A stretch of DNA of 64,000 nucleotides from contig SHZK01000007.1 of assembly GCA_009692305.1 (NCBI GenBank), positions 50,162 through 114,161 on the forward strand, in the 5' to 3' direction. Numbering within the stretch: position 1 is the first letter of the stretch; each line of letters starts with the position of its first letter. The translations under genes and the position numbers were made by a program. Positions 20,498 to 30,846 of this stretch are shown here, one piece after another. Below the pieces are notes generated by a model. The model made no database searches. It saw only the letters and a list, made by a program, of their open reading frames with translations, and was not told the origin of the DNA. The DNA comes from Gammaproteobacteria bacterium. Lineage in GTDB: Bacteria; Pseudomonadota; Gammaproteobacteria; Pseudomonadales; Pseudohongiellaceae.

Positions 20498-20881
20498 TTG
20501 AGAGCTTATTCTGGTCTGGCATTCTTCTCGCTTTCCCTGGGCGTTGGCACGATGTTGATCTATGGCCCCTACGTCAGTAAACGGGAAAACCTGCCAGTAA
20601 TCGGCAGTCTGGTTGCGCTGATTACGGTTATCTCCTTGATTATCGTGTTCAAGTTTGACCCCCTGTTTGATCTCGTAGTTACCTACACCACCGAATATAG
20701 CCAGCCCTTGCTGGGATTGTTCTGCTGCATATTTGTAGGCTGGATCTGGAACCGGAATGCGGCACTCGCCGAGATCAGGCAGGGTTGCCCGGATGCGGAG
20801 TTGGGTTGGTTCTGGAAGATATGGCCGTTTTATGTCAAATACGTTTGTTTGCTGGCAATTGTTGCCATGTATTTAGCGTAG
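20498..20881 (+). pseudogene. Remnant of a neurotransmitter:sodium symporter (NSS/SNF) family transporter
   Basis: FFSLSLGVGTMLIYGPYVSKRENLP resembles the NSS TM7 region; WIWNRNAALAEIRQGCPDAELGWFWKIWPFYVKYVC resembles the C-terminal TM11-12 region; only about 127 aa of an expected about 450-500 aa. Confidence 0.6.
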
Positions 20882-20971
20882 CTGGCAACCGGTATCAACC
20901 TGTAGGCGCAACTCCGGCAGATATGCTACCGTGGCATCAGTTTTTCACGGCTCACTCGGAGATCATGTAGC

Positions 20972-21823
20972 ATGACTGCAACTACTCAGAAGCACCAGAG
21001 CACTACCCCCTCTCTTTCCCGTCGACGCCTGCTGCAGTGGGCTGCAGTATTACCGGTAGCCGCAACCAGTGGCTTGGCAATGCCACGCGTATTTGCGGCG
21101 AGTGACATTGCCGTGAGCGAATCCGTCAAGGCGCTCACATTCGATGTGTTTGGCACCGTGGTGGACTGGCGCTCATCGATAATTCGCGAAGGCGAGTTGC
21201 TCGCTGCGACCAAGGGCTACCAAGTGGACTGGGCAGTTTTTGCTGACCGCTGGCGCGCGGGTTATGGTCCAGCCATGAATCAAGTGCGCACCGGCGAATT
21301 GCCGTGGACCAAGATTGACGATTTGCATCGGATGATTCTCGATGAGCTGGTGGTTGAGTTTGGTCTGACCGGGATGAGTGAGGCTGAGTTGGATCACTTC
21401 AACCGTGCCTGGCATCGACTCACGCCCTGGCCCGACACGGTAGGGGGCTTGAATCGCCTGAAGACAAAGTATGTCATTGCCACGCTCTCCAATGGCAACG
21501 TCTCTCTGCTGACCAATATGGCGAAGAATGCTGGCCTGCCCTGGGATGCTGTGCTCTCTGCTGAACTTTCAGGGCATTACAAGCCAGATCCGGAAGCCTA
21601 TCTGAAGGCCGCTGATTTGCTGGGCTTCAAACCAGAGCAGGTAATGCTGGTGGCGGCGCATCCGGGCGACTTGCGCGCGGCTGCACGCACCGGGCTGCGG
21701 ACAGCCTATGTGATACGTCCCTTGGAGCGCGGTCCGGGCCAGCCAGTAGATATGAATGAGGCTGGTGAATTTGATTACACAGCAACTGACTTCCTCGATC
21801 TGGCACGCCAACTGCGGGCCTGA
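20972..21823 (+). CDS. Haloacid dehalogenase type II-like HAD hydrolase with Tat-type signal
   Basis: Twin-arginine leader SLSRRRLLQWAAVLPVAATSGLAMPRVFAA; HAD motifs LTFDVFGTVVDWR, ATLSNGN, GHYKPDPEAY. Confidence 0.85.
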   Translation: MTATTQKHQSTTPSLSRRRLLQWAAVLPVAATSGLAMPRVFAASDIAVSESVKALTFDVFGTVVDWRSSIIREGELLAATKGYQVDWAVFADRWRAGYGPAMNQVRTGELPWTKIDDLHRMILDELVVEFGLTGMSEAELDHFNRAWHRLTPWPDTVGGLNRLKTKYVIATLSNGNVSLLTNMAKNAGLPWDAVLSAELSGHYKPDPEAYLKAADLLGFKPEQVMLVAAHPGDLRAAARTGLRTAYVIRPLERGPGQPVDMNEAGEFDYTATDFLDLARQLRA

Positions 21824-21825
21824 TC

Positions 21826-22077
21826 ATGCCGAAAATCGCGCTCCAGCCCGAAGTAAAGGTGGAACTGGTGCGACGCCTGCAGCGTTACTGCAAGGATGAA
21901 TTGCAGCTGGAGCTTGGCGGGTTTGATGCGGAGTTCCTGCTGGATTTTTTCAGCGAGCAGATGGGCGGTTATTTTTACAATCAGGGATTGGCCGACGCTC
22001 TGGTGAGCTTCGAGAGCAAGCTGGAAGAGATCGCCGACAGTATCTATCAGCTGGAGCAGGACAATCCAGTTAAATAG
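21826..22077 (+). CDS. DUF2164 family protein
   Basis: VKVELVRRLQRYCKDELQLELGGFDAEFLLDFFSEQMGGYFYNQGLADA. Confidence 0.8.
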   Translation: MPKIALQPEVKVELVRRLQRYCKDELQLELGGFDAEFLLDFFSEQMGGYFYNQGLADALVSFESKLEEIADSIYQLEQDNPVK

Positions 22078-22112
22078 CCATGGCTTCAGGTCGTGCGCCG
22101 AATAAGTCCGTA

Positions 22113-24089
22113 TCAGTTGTTGCCAGTGCGCAGCGGTAGCCGGATAAAGAACGTGCTGCCCTCGTCTTTTGCAGATAGAAAGCCGATCTCGCCACCAAGT
22201 TTCTCAATCATGCGTTTCACTATAACCAGGCCCAGCCCGGTTCCTTCCGGCGTTTTCTCAGCATCATCGTCTTCGCGGGAAAATTCCTGAAACAGGCGTT
22301 GCTGGAAGCTTGCACTCATCCCGCGACCAGTATCCTGAATAAAAATTTCAATGCCGAGGTGTCGGCGGAAATAGACTGCCTTGTAGCCAACCCGAATACT
22401 GCCTTTCGCCGTGTATTTGATGGCATTGGTCAGCAGATTCAGCAGTGCATGTTGCAACCGCGACTTATCGGTTTGTACAAGTAAATTGGAGGAGGCGAAT
22501 TGGGTGGTGATCTCAAGGCCTTTCTCGAGAGCAGATGGCAGGATCATGTCGCGTACTTCATTGAGAAAGTGCGAGATCTCCACCAGTTCAAACTCGGGCT
22601 CAAAGCTGTCGGATTCCAGTTCTGCCATTTCCAGCAGGCCATTGATCAGATTATGTAAATGATCGCTCTGCTTGATCACGGTGGTCATGTGTGCCCGGGT
22701 TGCCTCATCCAGCTTGTTGGACTGGGCCGCCAGCAGGCGTTTTGAATTCGCCAGGATCAGATGCACAGGTGTGAGGAATTCGCGGGACACGTTGCGCAGG
22801 AAATCGCCTTTGGCTTTGGTTTCCAGACGCGCTTCGACAAACTCCTCACTCTTGGTACGAATGAATTCTGCAATCGACATCAACAACAGCAGAGCGGCGC
22901 CAATGGCCAGAGGTTCGCCAGTTGTAGAACTCGTTTCGGCTCGTTCAATGAGATTGATCTTGTAGGCGAAAAACGAACCGTAGGCCAGGATTATGAGTAG
23001 CCACGAGCTGAACAAGTAAGTGGCCGTGCGCGATCCCTGCAGCGCAGCAACACCTGCCATGGTCAACACTGTAATTGTGATCAGCAAGGACAGGATCATC
23101 AACGGCATAACAGTGTCGGCGGTAATTTGCTGAAAGGGGATTATAAGGAAATATAGCGCCGCCGGGGCCATGGCATAGGTGAGAAACTTCAGCACAATAT
23201 TTATGGAATCGCGATAACGACTTTGCAGCGTTATACCCTATCCAATAAGGCAAAAACTGGCGAGCAAGAGGCAGCCGGAAAGCATTGATATCCGCGAATT
23301 AGCCTCGCCATTTTCACCCCATATCCAGATTCTGCCGAGGCCGGTTTGCGTCAGGAAAAATATTACTGCCACGCCGAAGAACATGGTGTAAGCCAGAAAC
23401 GGTGTATCACGCATGAAGCAATACAAAATTCCGGAGAATAAAAAGCAGAGTGTGAATAGAGACAACAAGCCGCCAAGAAATGGCATGGTAGATTGCTGCT
23501 CCGCGGTAAATTGTCCAAGCGTGGTGAGAGTGAGTGGTATTTCCACACCGACCGCCGACGTGGCGCGCATGAATATTCGCGTCTCCACTTCCTGTGCATT
23601 CAAGTGAAATGGAACAACGGGAATTCTGTATGGGTAGTCCAACTCGGCGAGTGGAATGGTGTCGCCAACAACAGAGCGCCTGATGATCTGGTTGTTCTGG
23701 ATAAAATAAAATTCGGCACGGTCCAGAACTGGCGTATTCAGAGTCAGCACCAGATCCTCTTCCAGCATGTTTTCACCGGTGAGAATGATGCCGAACCAGT
23801 GCGCGGAATTGGAAATGCCCAAGGTGGGAATGGTCTGGTTGGAGCGCTGCTAGGGGACTTCCATGCGCATAATATCGTCGATAGTCAGTTCCCGGCCTGT
23901 GTCTTCGAAGTAATCGAGGTATTGGCCGAGCAGGACCGGCAATTGGTTTTGGGTAACGTGTAGTTCCGCAGACTGCAGGCTGCCTTGTATGGTCAGGCAG
24001 CAGAGCCCGAACAGAATCTGCACCGCCAGCGACTGCAACTGTTTTGGTGGCCGCATTCGCGGCATTTGGAATAACAATTTACTGGGCAC
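22113..24089 (-). pseudogene. 7TM-DISM-type hybrid membrane sensor histidine kinase interrupted by two in-frame TAG codons
   Basis: ORFs 24089-23850, 23822-23238 and 23195-22113 are all in one frame (offsets 612 and 1125, both multiples of 3), separated only by TAG at 23850-23852 and 23238-23240; DISM sensor, 7TM and HisKA/HATPase (NLLTNAIKYT, DTGRGM, GTGLGL) in the expected order. Confidence 0.85.
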
Positions 24090-24298
24090 GAATCCGCTGA
24101 GTCTCTTAAGATTGTCAGTGCATTATAAGCCTAGGCGTCACCGATATGCTGCTGCAAAAACCTGGCAATTGGGCATCTGCAGGGCAAAAATCGCCATGTC
24201 GAACAATACAATCAGCTACAATGGTTTCTACAAACAGTTTTTACAACCAGTTTTCACCGCCAGATTCGCACCGCCTGATCCAGCTCGCAAAGAGGAAT

Positions 24299-26512
24299 AT
24301 GCCGAACCGAAGCAACAACTTTTTGCTCAAAGTGACAGGGTGGGTGCCCTTGGCCTGCTGCGTTGCTTGTTCCGAATCCAACTCGCCCGCTGACTCGGTC
24401 CCCACAATCATGGCAGGAAATGACCTGATCGAAAATTTCGCTCCCGCAACTGTGGCTGACAGCAATCCGTTGTTTACGGAGAGTCCGCTGTATCTGCAAT
24501 ACCCGCCATTTGATCGAATTCGCACCGAACACTATTTACCTGCTTTCGAGCGGGGTATTGCGGAGCAGGTGCTGGAAATTGACGCCATTGCCCGGCAACA
24601 GGCGGCACCGGATTTCGAGAACACAATTATCGCGCTGGAGCTTTCCGGGCAATTGCTCAATCGGGTCAGTGCCATATTTTTCACACTCGCCGGAACCGAT
24701 ACCAATGCCGAAATGCAGGCGCTTGAGCAATATCTGGCGCCGATGTTGGCTGCGCATGACGACAGTATAGTATTGAATAATGCGCTGTTCGCTCGCATCG
24801 CGACGCTTTATGCAAATCGACAAAACTTGCAGTTGCAGCCTGAGCAGACTCGACTCATCGAACGTTATTACACCGATTTTGTGCGCGCGGGAGCCAGTCT
24901 CGATGTGAATCAGCAAGCGCGCATGCGCGAGATCAATGCATTGTTGTCAGTGCTGCAGATTCAGTTCAATCAGAACATTCTTGATGAAATGAATGCAATG
25001 GCCATCGTGTTTGCAGATCCGGATGAACTGGTCGGACTGGATGCGACCGCCATAACTACTGCGGCGGCTGCGGCAGAGTCGCGAGAATTACCCGGCCAGT
25101 ACCTGCTGCCATTGGTGAACACGAGCGGTCAACCGGTACTCTCGAGTTTGCAGAATCGTGAATTACGTGAGCGCGTGCAGCGGCAATCGGAATCCAGGGG
25201 TAATCGCGGTGGCGAGTTCGACAATCGCGAGTTGCTGACCACTGTGCTGCGCCTGCGTGCCGAGCGCGCCGCCATGCTGGGTTATACCAGTCACGCTGCC
25301 TATATTCTGGCAGACCAGACCGCGGCAAGTGTCGACGCGGTTAACCAAAGGCTATCCGAGTTGCTGCCACCCGCTGTGGCCAATGTGCGGCAGGAAGCGG
25401 CCGCGTTGCAATCACTGATAAATGATTCCGGTGCAGATCATCAACTTGCTGCCTGGGATTGGGATTTCTACAGCGAGCGGCTGCGCGCTACCCGCCATGA
25501 ATCTGATAGCAATATGTTGCGGCCCTATCTGGAACTGGACAATGTTTTACAGCGTGGTGTCTTTTATGCTGCTGAAAGACTCTATGGAATCAGCTTTCGT
25601 GAGCGCTTTGACCTGCCCGTATATCATGCAGACGTCAGGGTATTTGAAGTATTCGACAGCGTCGGTACCACACTCGCCATTTTCATCGCCGATTATTATG
25701 CGCGACCGAGCAAGCGCGGCGGGGCATGGAACAGTAGTTATATTGTGCAGAGTGATCTGCTGGGTGCCCAGCCGATCATGGCAAACCATCTCAATATCAA
25801 CCAGCCCGCGAATGGTGAGCAAACTTTGTTGACTGTTGACGAGGTCACTACGCTGTTCCACGAATTTGGCCATGCGCTGCATGCCATGTTCTCAGCGGTT
25901 GAATATCCGTATTTTGGCGGTACCCGCGTGCCGCGTGACTTTGTCGAATTTCCCTCTCAGGTAAATGAGATGTGGGCAACCTGGCCTGAAGTGCTGGCAA
26001 ATTACGCAGTCCATTATCAGACGGGAGAACCAATGCCTGCAGAGTTGCTCGAGAGTGTTTTCAACGCCGAGCATTTTAATCAGGGCTATGCCACGACTGA
26101 GTATCTGGCCGCCGCGGTCCTTGATCAGGCGCTGCACCAACTGTCAGTGGCGGCGATTCCAGCTGCGGAGCAACTGATAAGCTTCGAAGAAGAAGTCCTC
26201 CGCAGTGCAGGTATCGACACTGGCATCGTGCCACCCAGGTATCGCGGCACTTATTTTCGTCACATCATGGGAGGTTATGCCGCGGGCTACTATTCCTATA
26301 TCTGGAGTGAGGTGCTGGACGCGGATACGGTTGAGTGGTTTCGGGAAAACGGCGGCTTGACTAGGGAAAATGGCAATCGTTTCCGGAGCGCTGTCCTTTC
26401 CCGTGGTGGTAGTGAGGATGGCTTGCAGCTGTTCAGACAATTCCGTGGGCGCGATGCGGAAATCCAGCCATTGCTTGAGCGCCGCGGCCTGAGCGGGCCA
26501 GCTTCAAACTGA
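24299..26512 (+). CDS. M3 family metallopeptidase (oligopeptidase A/Dcp-like), predicted lipoprotein
   Basis: Lipobox PLACCVACSES; zinc site TLFHEFGHALHAMFS; C-terminal M3 pattern GGYAAGYYSYIWSEVLDAD. Confidence 0.92.
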   Translation: MPNRSNNFLLKVTGWVPLACCVACSESNSPADSVPTIMAGNDLIENFAPATVADSNPLFTESPLYLQYPPFDRIRTEHYLPAFERGIAEQVLEIDAIARQQAAPDFENTIIALELSGQLLNRVSAIFFTLAGTDTNAEMQALEQYLAPMLAAHDDSIVLNNALFARIATLYANRQNLQLQPEQTRLIERYYTDFVRAGASLDVNQQARMREINALLSVLQIQFNQNILDEMNAMAIVFADPDELVGLDATAITTAAAAAESRELPGQYLLPLVNTSGQPVLSSLQNRELRERVQRQSESRGNRGGEFDNRELLTTVLRLRAERAAMLGYTSHAAYILADQTAASVDAVNQRLSELLPPAVANVRQEAAALQSLINDSGADHQLAAWDWDFYSERLRATRHESDSNMLRPYLELDNVLQRGVFYAAERLYGISFRERFDLPVYHADVRVFEVFDSVGTTLAIFIADYYARPSKRGGAWNSSYIVQSDLLGAQPIMANHLNINQPANGEQTLLTVDEVTTLFHEFGHALHAMFSAVEYPYFGGTRVPRDFVEFPSQVNEMWATWPEVLANYAVHYQTGEPMPAELLESVFNAEHFNQGYATTEYLAAAVLDQALHQLSVAAIPAAEQLISFEEEVLRSAGIDTGIVPPRYRGTYFRHIMGGYAAGYYSYIWSEVLDADTVEWFRENGGLTRENGNRFRSAVLSRGGSEDGLQLFRQFRGRDAEIQPLLERRGLSGPASN

Positions 26513-27574
26513 GGCGATGATGTGCGAATTGGCCGTCAATCGATTAGTCGCAATGCTTACGCCACTGATCGTCAGCAGCAGACTGCTCAACTCATCCCAG
26601 GGATTCGCAACAGCCATCCCCTTGATGCTCTGATCGATCAAGCGGGCGTGATCCAGCATGCGCCATATCATTGCTGTTGATAAGCGGTGCAGGGCATTTG
26701 CGACTACTTGCTTGCGATTGAAGAATACGTGAGCAGTCTGCACAATGCCGCTGATGATCTGGGCTTGTTCTTTCTGCTGCAACATAGGCAACAGACTGCG
26801 TAGTTCGCGTGTGATGGCGCCGAGTACTACCAATGGAAAGATACCTTCGCTGTGTAGTCCCTGGAGTATCTTCTGCGCGCGCGCGGCGTCGCCCAGCAGT
26901 GCGGCGTCAATCAATTGATACACGTTATAGCGCGAGCTATCAGCAACTACCTGCAGCACTGTGTTGGCATCCAGCTGCACGAGTTGCCCATCTTTGACAT
27001 TTGCCAGCAATTTCAACTTCTCGATTTCTTGAACAGCTGCCAGCAAGTTGCCTTCAACCTTGTCCATCAACACCGCCACGGCCGCACTGTCAGACTGAAT
27101 GCCTTCGCGCAACAGTCGCTGTTCCAGCCATGATCCAAGGTTTTCGCGCTGAATCGGCCATATCTGTACGAACACTCCCGCGTCTTCAATTTGTTTGAAC
27201 CACTTGGCCTTCAGCGTCGCTGCTTCAATTCGGGGACTGCTCAGCAACAGCACATAATCAGGGTTAGGTTGTTCGAGGAATTGCTGAATTGCTTGTTTGG
27301 CCGAGTCATCGAGTTTGGCACCAAGCAGGCGTACATCGAAAATTTTCTGGGTGGCAAACAGCGACAAGTTTGCGGTGGCGTGCGCGAGATGATCCCAATT
27401 GAATGACTTGTCTACATTGAATACTTCGCGCTCTGCAAAACCCTTGTCGCGTAAATTCGTGCGAATCTGGTCCGCTGCTTCCTGCATTAGCAACGGCTCA
27501 TCACCTGATAGCCAATACATGGAACTGGTTCCAGTCTTCAGGGTGCGCGCGATTTGTTCCGGTTTAATCCTCAC
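26504..27574 (-). CDS. holA: DNA polymerase III subunit delta
   Basis: HolA-like sequence; adjacent to lptE-leuS in the usual order. Confidence 0.92.
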   Translation of the reverse strand: MRIKPEQIARTLKTGTSSMYWLSGDEPLLMQEAADQIRTNLRDKGFAEREVFNVDKSFNWDHLAHATANLSLFATQKIFDVRLLGAKLDDSAKQAIQQFLEQPNPDYVLLLSSPRIEAATLKAKWFKQIEDAGVFVQIWPIQRENLGSWLEQRLLREGIQSDSAAVAVLMDKVEGNLLAAVQEIEKLKLLANVKDGQLVQLDANTVLQVVADSSRYNVYQLIDAALLGDAARAQKILQGLHSEGIFPLVVLGAITRELRSLLPMLQQKEQAQIISGIVQTAHVFFNRKQVVANALHRLSTAMIWRMLDHARLIDQSIKGMAVANPWDELSSLLLTISGVSIATNRLTANSHIIASV

Positions 27575-27591
27575 GCTAGCGTTTCTCCGAC

Positions 27592-28122
27592 TTAAATATT
27601 CAAAGATTCAAGCCTGCGTAACAACTGGTTAACCAGTTCGCGTCGCATCTCGCCGGCAATGATAGCCAGCTCTTCCTGAGTACCGACGATATTTTCGATG
27701 TCTTCAAAATAGCTGCGCTCGACGAGCAGGGTCTCGGGTTGCAGCAATATTTCGGTGCCCACCGCCAGTGAAGTATCTACTGACATCCGTAACTCATACT
27801 GGGCGGCTCGTGCCCGTGGATTCACGGAGACCGGGCGACTAATTAATTGCTCTGCGCCAACATGCAGCACTGGTATAGCGTCCGCGGCATCGGTGGCGCT
27901 CGCAGCTGCGGTTGCAACTGAAGCAATTTCCAGACTGCTCTGCAACAGGCGCGACAACTCACTGTTTGGTTGCTCGAGTTGCAGGTGCAGTACGCTGAAC
28001 TTGGTCGTTAGCACATCATTGCTGCGCAGGCTGAAGCCACAGCCGCTCAGACCAAGACACAGACTGGCCAAGAGCAAAATTCTCAGAAGGTGCATTTTTG
28101 GATCCTGTTCAAGCGACAACAA
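27592..28122 (-). CDS. lptE: LPS-assembly lipoprotein LptE
   Basis: Lipobox [12 protein letters not shown]; between leuS and holA. Confidence 0.9.
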   Translation of the reverse strand: MLSLEQDPKMHLLRILLLASLCLGLSGCGFSLRSNDVLTTKFSVLHLQLEQPNSELSRLLQSSLEIASVATAAASATDAADAIPVLHVGAEQLISRPVSVNPRARAAQYELRMSVDTSLAVGTEILLQPETLLVERSYFEDIENIVGTQEELAIIAGEMRRELVNQLLRRLESLNI

Positions 28123-30592
28123 TATTCACCAGTCGTCCGGGGACGACGATTATTTTTCGCACCGTGCCGGCAAGGATATAGCGCTGGAGCGCTTCGTGCT
28201 GCAATGCTATTTGTTCAAGCTCTGCCTTGACTGTCGTCTTGGCAACTTCAATCTGCGCCCGGTTCTTGCCATTTACCTGCAGCACGATCTGGATCTTGTT
28301 TTGCACCAGCGCGGTCGCATCCACTTGCGGCCAGGGAGCATCGATGATCGGATCGGAATGGTCCAGATGTTCCCACATGGCGTGGCAGAAATGTGGCACG
28401 ACAGGTGCCAGCGCCAGGATGATTATTTCCAGCGCCTCCTGCACGACAAGCTGGTCAGCTGCGTGGGTGGCTGACTCATTAAATTTGGTCACTGCGTTAA
28501 GCAGTTCCATGGTAGCCGCAATGGCAGTGTTAAACGTATGCCGACGCGCATAATCGTCAGTAATTTTCTGCAGAGTCTGGTGCGTCTTCAGGCGCAGCAT
28601 GGCCTGGGACTCATTGAGTTGTGACTGGTTAAATGCGGACAGCGGAATTGCCGAATGGCTCGCAACAATCTTCCACAATTTTTTCAGAAACCGAAAGCTG
28701 CCTTCGACGCCACTATCTGACCAGTCCAGTGATTGATCAGGTGGTGACGCGAACATGGTGAACATGCGCACGGTGTCGGCACCGTATTTTTCGATCAGGG
28801 GCACGGGGTCGACAGTATTACCCTTGGATTTGGACATCTTGGAGCCGTCTTTCAACACCATGCCCTGGGTGAGCAAATGCGTAAATGGTTCGTCAGAATT
28901 TACCAGACCCTCATTGCGCATCAGTTTGTGAAAGAAGCGGGCATATAACAGATGCAAGATGGCGTGCTCGATGCCGCCGATATATTGATCGACTGGCAAC
29001 CAGTAGTCGGCGCGCTCATCCAGCATTCCAGTGGTCAGATCACGACACGCATAACGGGCATAGTACCAGGACGATTCCATGAACGTGTCGAAGGTGTCGG
29101 TTTCTCGCGTTGCCATTGCTGCGCAGGTTGGACACGGCACTTCGAAGAAGGATTTCAGTTTCGGCAACGGTGAGCCGCTGTCGTCGAACTCGATGTCCTC
29201 CGGCAACACTACTGGCAAATCTTTATCGGGGACAGCCACCGGGCCGCACTTGGCACAATTGATAATCGGGATGGGCGCGCCCCAGTAGCGCTGTCTGGAT
29301 ACGCCCCAGTCGCGCAGTCGATAATTTATGGTTTTATTGCCTTTGTTGGCGGCGCGCAGATGCGACTCGATGGCGGCGAAGGCCTGCTCGAAGTCCAGAC
29401 CGTTAAATTCCCCGGAGTTGATCAGGATGCCTTTTTCCGTATACGCAGCGGCTGCCAGATCACAGGTGCTCGGGGCTGTTGCCGGAGCGATCACCTGTTG
29501 CATAGGCAGTGAATATTTTTGGGCAAACTCCCAGTCACGTTGATCATGGGCTGGCACTGCCATTACTGCGCCCGAGCCATAGCTCATCAAGACAAAGTTG
29601 GCGACGAAGATGGGTAGCTGTTGCTGCGTGATGGGGTGGATCGCCTTGAGGCCGGTATTCATGCCCAATTTTTCCATGGTCGCCATCTCGGCTTCGGCCA
29701 TTTTCACGTTCGTCTGTTGCTTGATGAAAGTAGCCAGAGCCCGGTTGGCGGCCGCTGCCTTGCTTGCAAGCGGATGCTGCGGCGCCACCGCCACGTAGGT
29801 GACTCCCAGCAGCGTGTCAGGCCGTGTAGTGTATACGCGCAGGGATTGCAGGGCGGCGTCAGACTCGTCAGCCACGGTAAAATCGAGCTCCACACCCTCA
29901 GAGCGACCAATCCAGTTGGATTGCATGGTGCGGACTTTCTCCGGCCAGCCGTCCAGCTGGTCCAGGTCGTCCAGTAATTCCTGGGCGAAATCGGTAATCT
30001 TGATGAACCACTGGGGAATATTGCGGCGCTCAACCAGAGCTCCCGAGCGCCAACCACGACCATCCACTACCTGTTCATTTGCCAGCACCGTTTGGTCAAC
30101 CGGATCCCAGTTCACCTCGGCGGATTTTTTGTATACCAGCCCCCGCGCGAACAGGCGCGTAAAAAACCATTGCTCCCAGCGGTAATAGTCAGGATGACAG
30201 GTGGCGATTTCCCGGTCCCAGTCATACGCATAGCCCAGTTGCTGCAATTGCTTGCGCATGTAATCGATATTGCTGTAAGTCCATTGCGCCGGGGCTACCT
30301 TGTGCTGCATCGCTGCATTTTCTGCCGGCAAGCCGAACGCATCCCAACCCATTGGCTGTAACACGTTCTTGCCCTGCATGCGCTGAAACCGACAGATGAC
30401 ATCACCAATGGTGTAGTTCCGCACATGCCCCATATGCAGATGACCGCTGGGGTAGGGGAACATGGAGAGACAGTAGAACTTCTCTTTGCTGGGATCTTCC
30501 GTTACCGCGAAACTGCGGTGTTCGGTCCAGTAAGTCTGGGCGGCGCGTTCTACTTTTTCCGGGTGATACTGCTGGGGAGTGCTACTGCTCAT
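28109..30592 (-). CDS. leuS: Leucyl-tRNA synthetase
   Basis: [48 protein letters not shown]. Confidence 0.97.
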   Translation of the reverse strand: MSSSTPQQYHPEKVERAAQTYWTEHRSFAVTEDPSKEKFYCLSMFPYPSGHLHMGHVRNYTIGDVICRFQRMQGKNVLQPMGWDAFGLPAENAAMQHKVAPAQWTYSNIDYMRKQLQQLGYAYDWDREIATCHPDYYRWEQWFFTRLFARGLVYKKSAEVNWDPVDQTVLANEQVVDGRGWRSGALVERRNIPQWFIKITDFAQELLDDLDQLDGWPEKVRTMQSNWIGRSEGVELDFTVADESDAALQSLRVYTTRPDTLLGVTYVAVAPQHPLASKAAAANRALATFIKQQTNVKMAEAEMATMEKLGMNTGLKAIHPITQQQLPIFVANFVLMSYGSGAVMAVPAHDQRDWEFAQKYSLPMQQVIAPATAPSTCDLAAAAYTEKGILINSGEFNGLDFEQAFAAIESHLRAANKGNKTINYRLRDWGVSRQRYWGAPIPIINCAKCGPVAVPDKDLPVVLPEDIEFDDSGSPLPKLKSFFEVPCPTCAAMATRETDTFDTFMESSWYYARYACRDLTTGMLDERADYWLPVDQYIGGIEHAILHLLYARFFHKLMRNEGLVNSDEPFTHLLTQGMVLKDGSKMSKSKGNTVDPVPLIEKYGADTVRMFTMFASPPDQSLDWSDSGVEGSFRFLKKLWKIVASHSAIPLSAFNQSQLNESQAMLRLKTHQTLQKITDDYARRHTFNTAIAATMELLNAVTKFNESATHAADQLVVQEALEIIILALAPVVPHFCHAMWEHLDHSDPIIDAPWPQVDATALVQNKIQIVLQVNGKNRAQIEVAKTTVKAELEQIALQHEALQRYILAGTVRKIIVVPGRLVNIVVA

Positions 30593-30846
30593 CGGGCCCT
30601 GGTTTCTGGATTGAAAGTCTGAAATGTGAATAAAAATAACTGCTTGCGATGGGAGGCAAGCATAACCCAGACAGCCGGATACAGGTAGTAGCGAACGCCA
30701 AAAACCTTGCGAAAGCAAAGTCGCTGGAACATGATCTGATAATTAGCAGAGTCGATTTCGAAGTTGCGCGGCCGCGCTGCAGAATTAAAACCACCAAGCA
30801 AGGGTATAAAAAGCGATCAAAACCAAACATTAGAAGGTCATTAACA

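Noticed and set aside
22113-24089. Programmed amber readthrough or pyrrolysine-type recoding as the preferred explanation for the two TAG codons
   Set aside because: The same gene has lost its phospho-accepting His and nothing in the window points to an amber-decoding machinery; decay is simpler. Kept only as an alternative.
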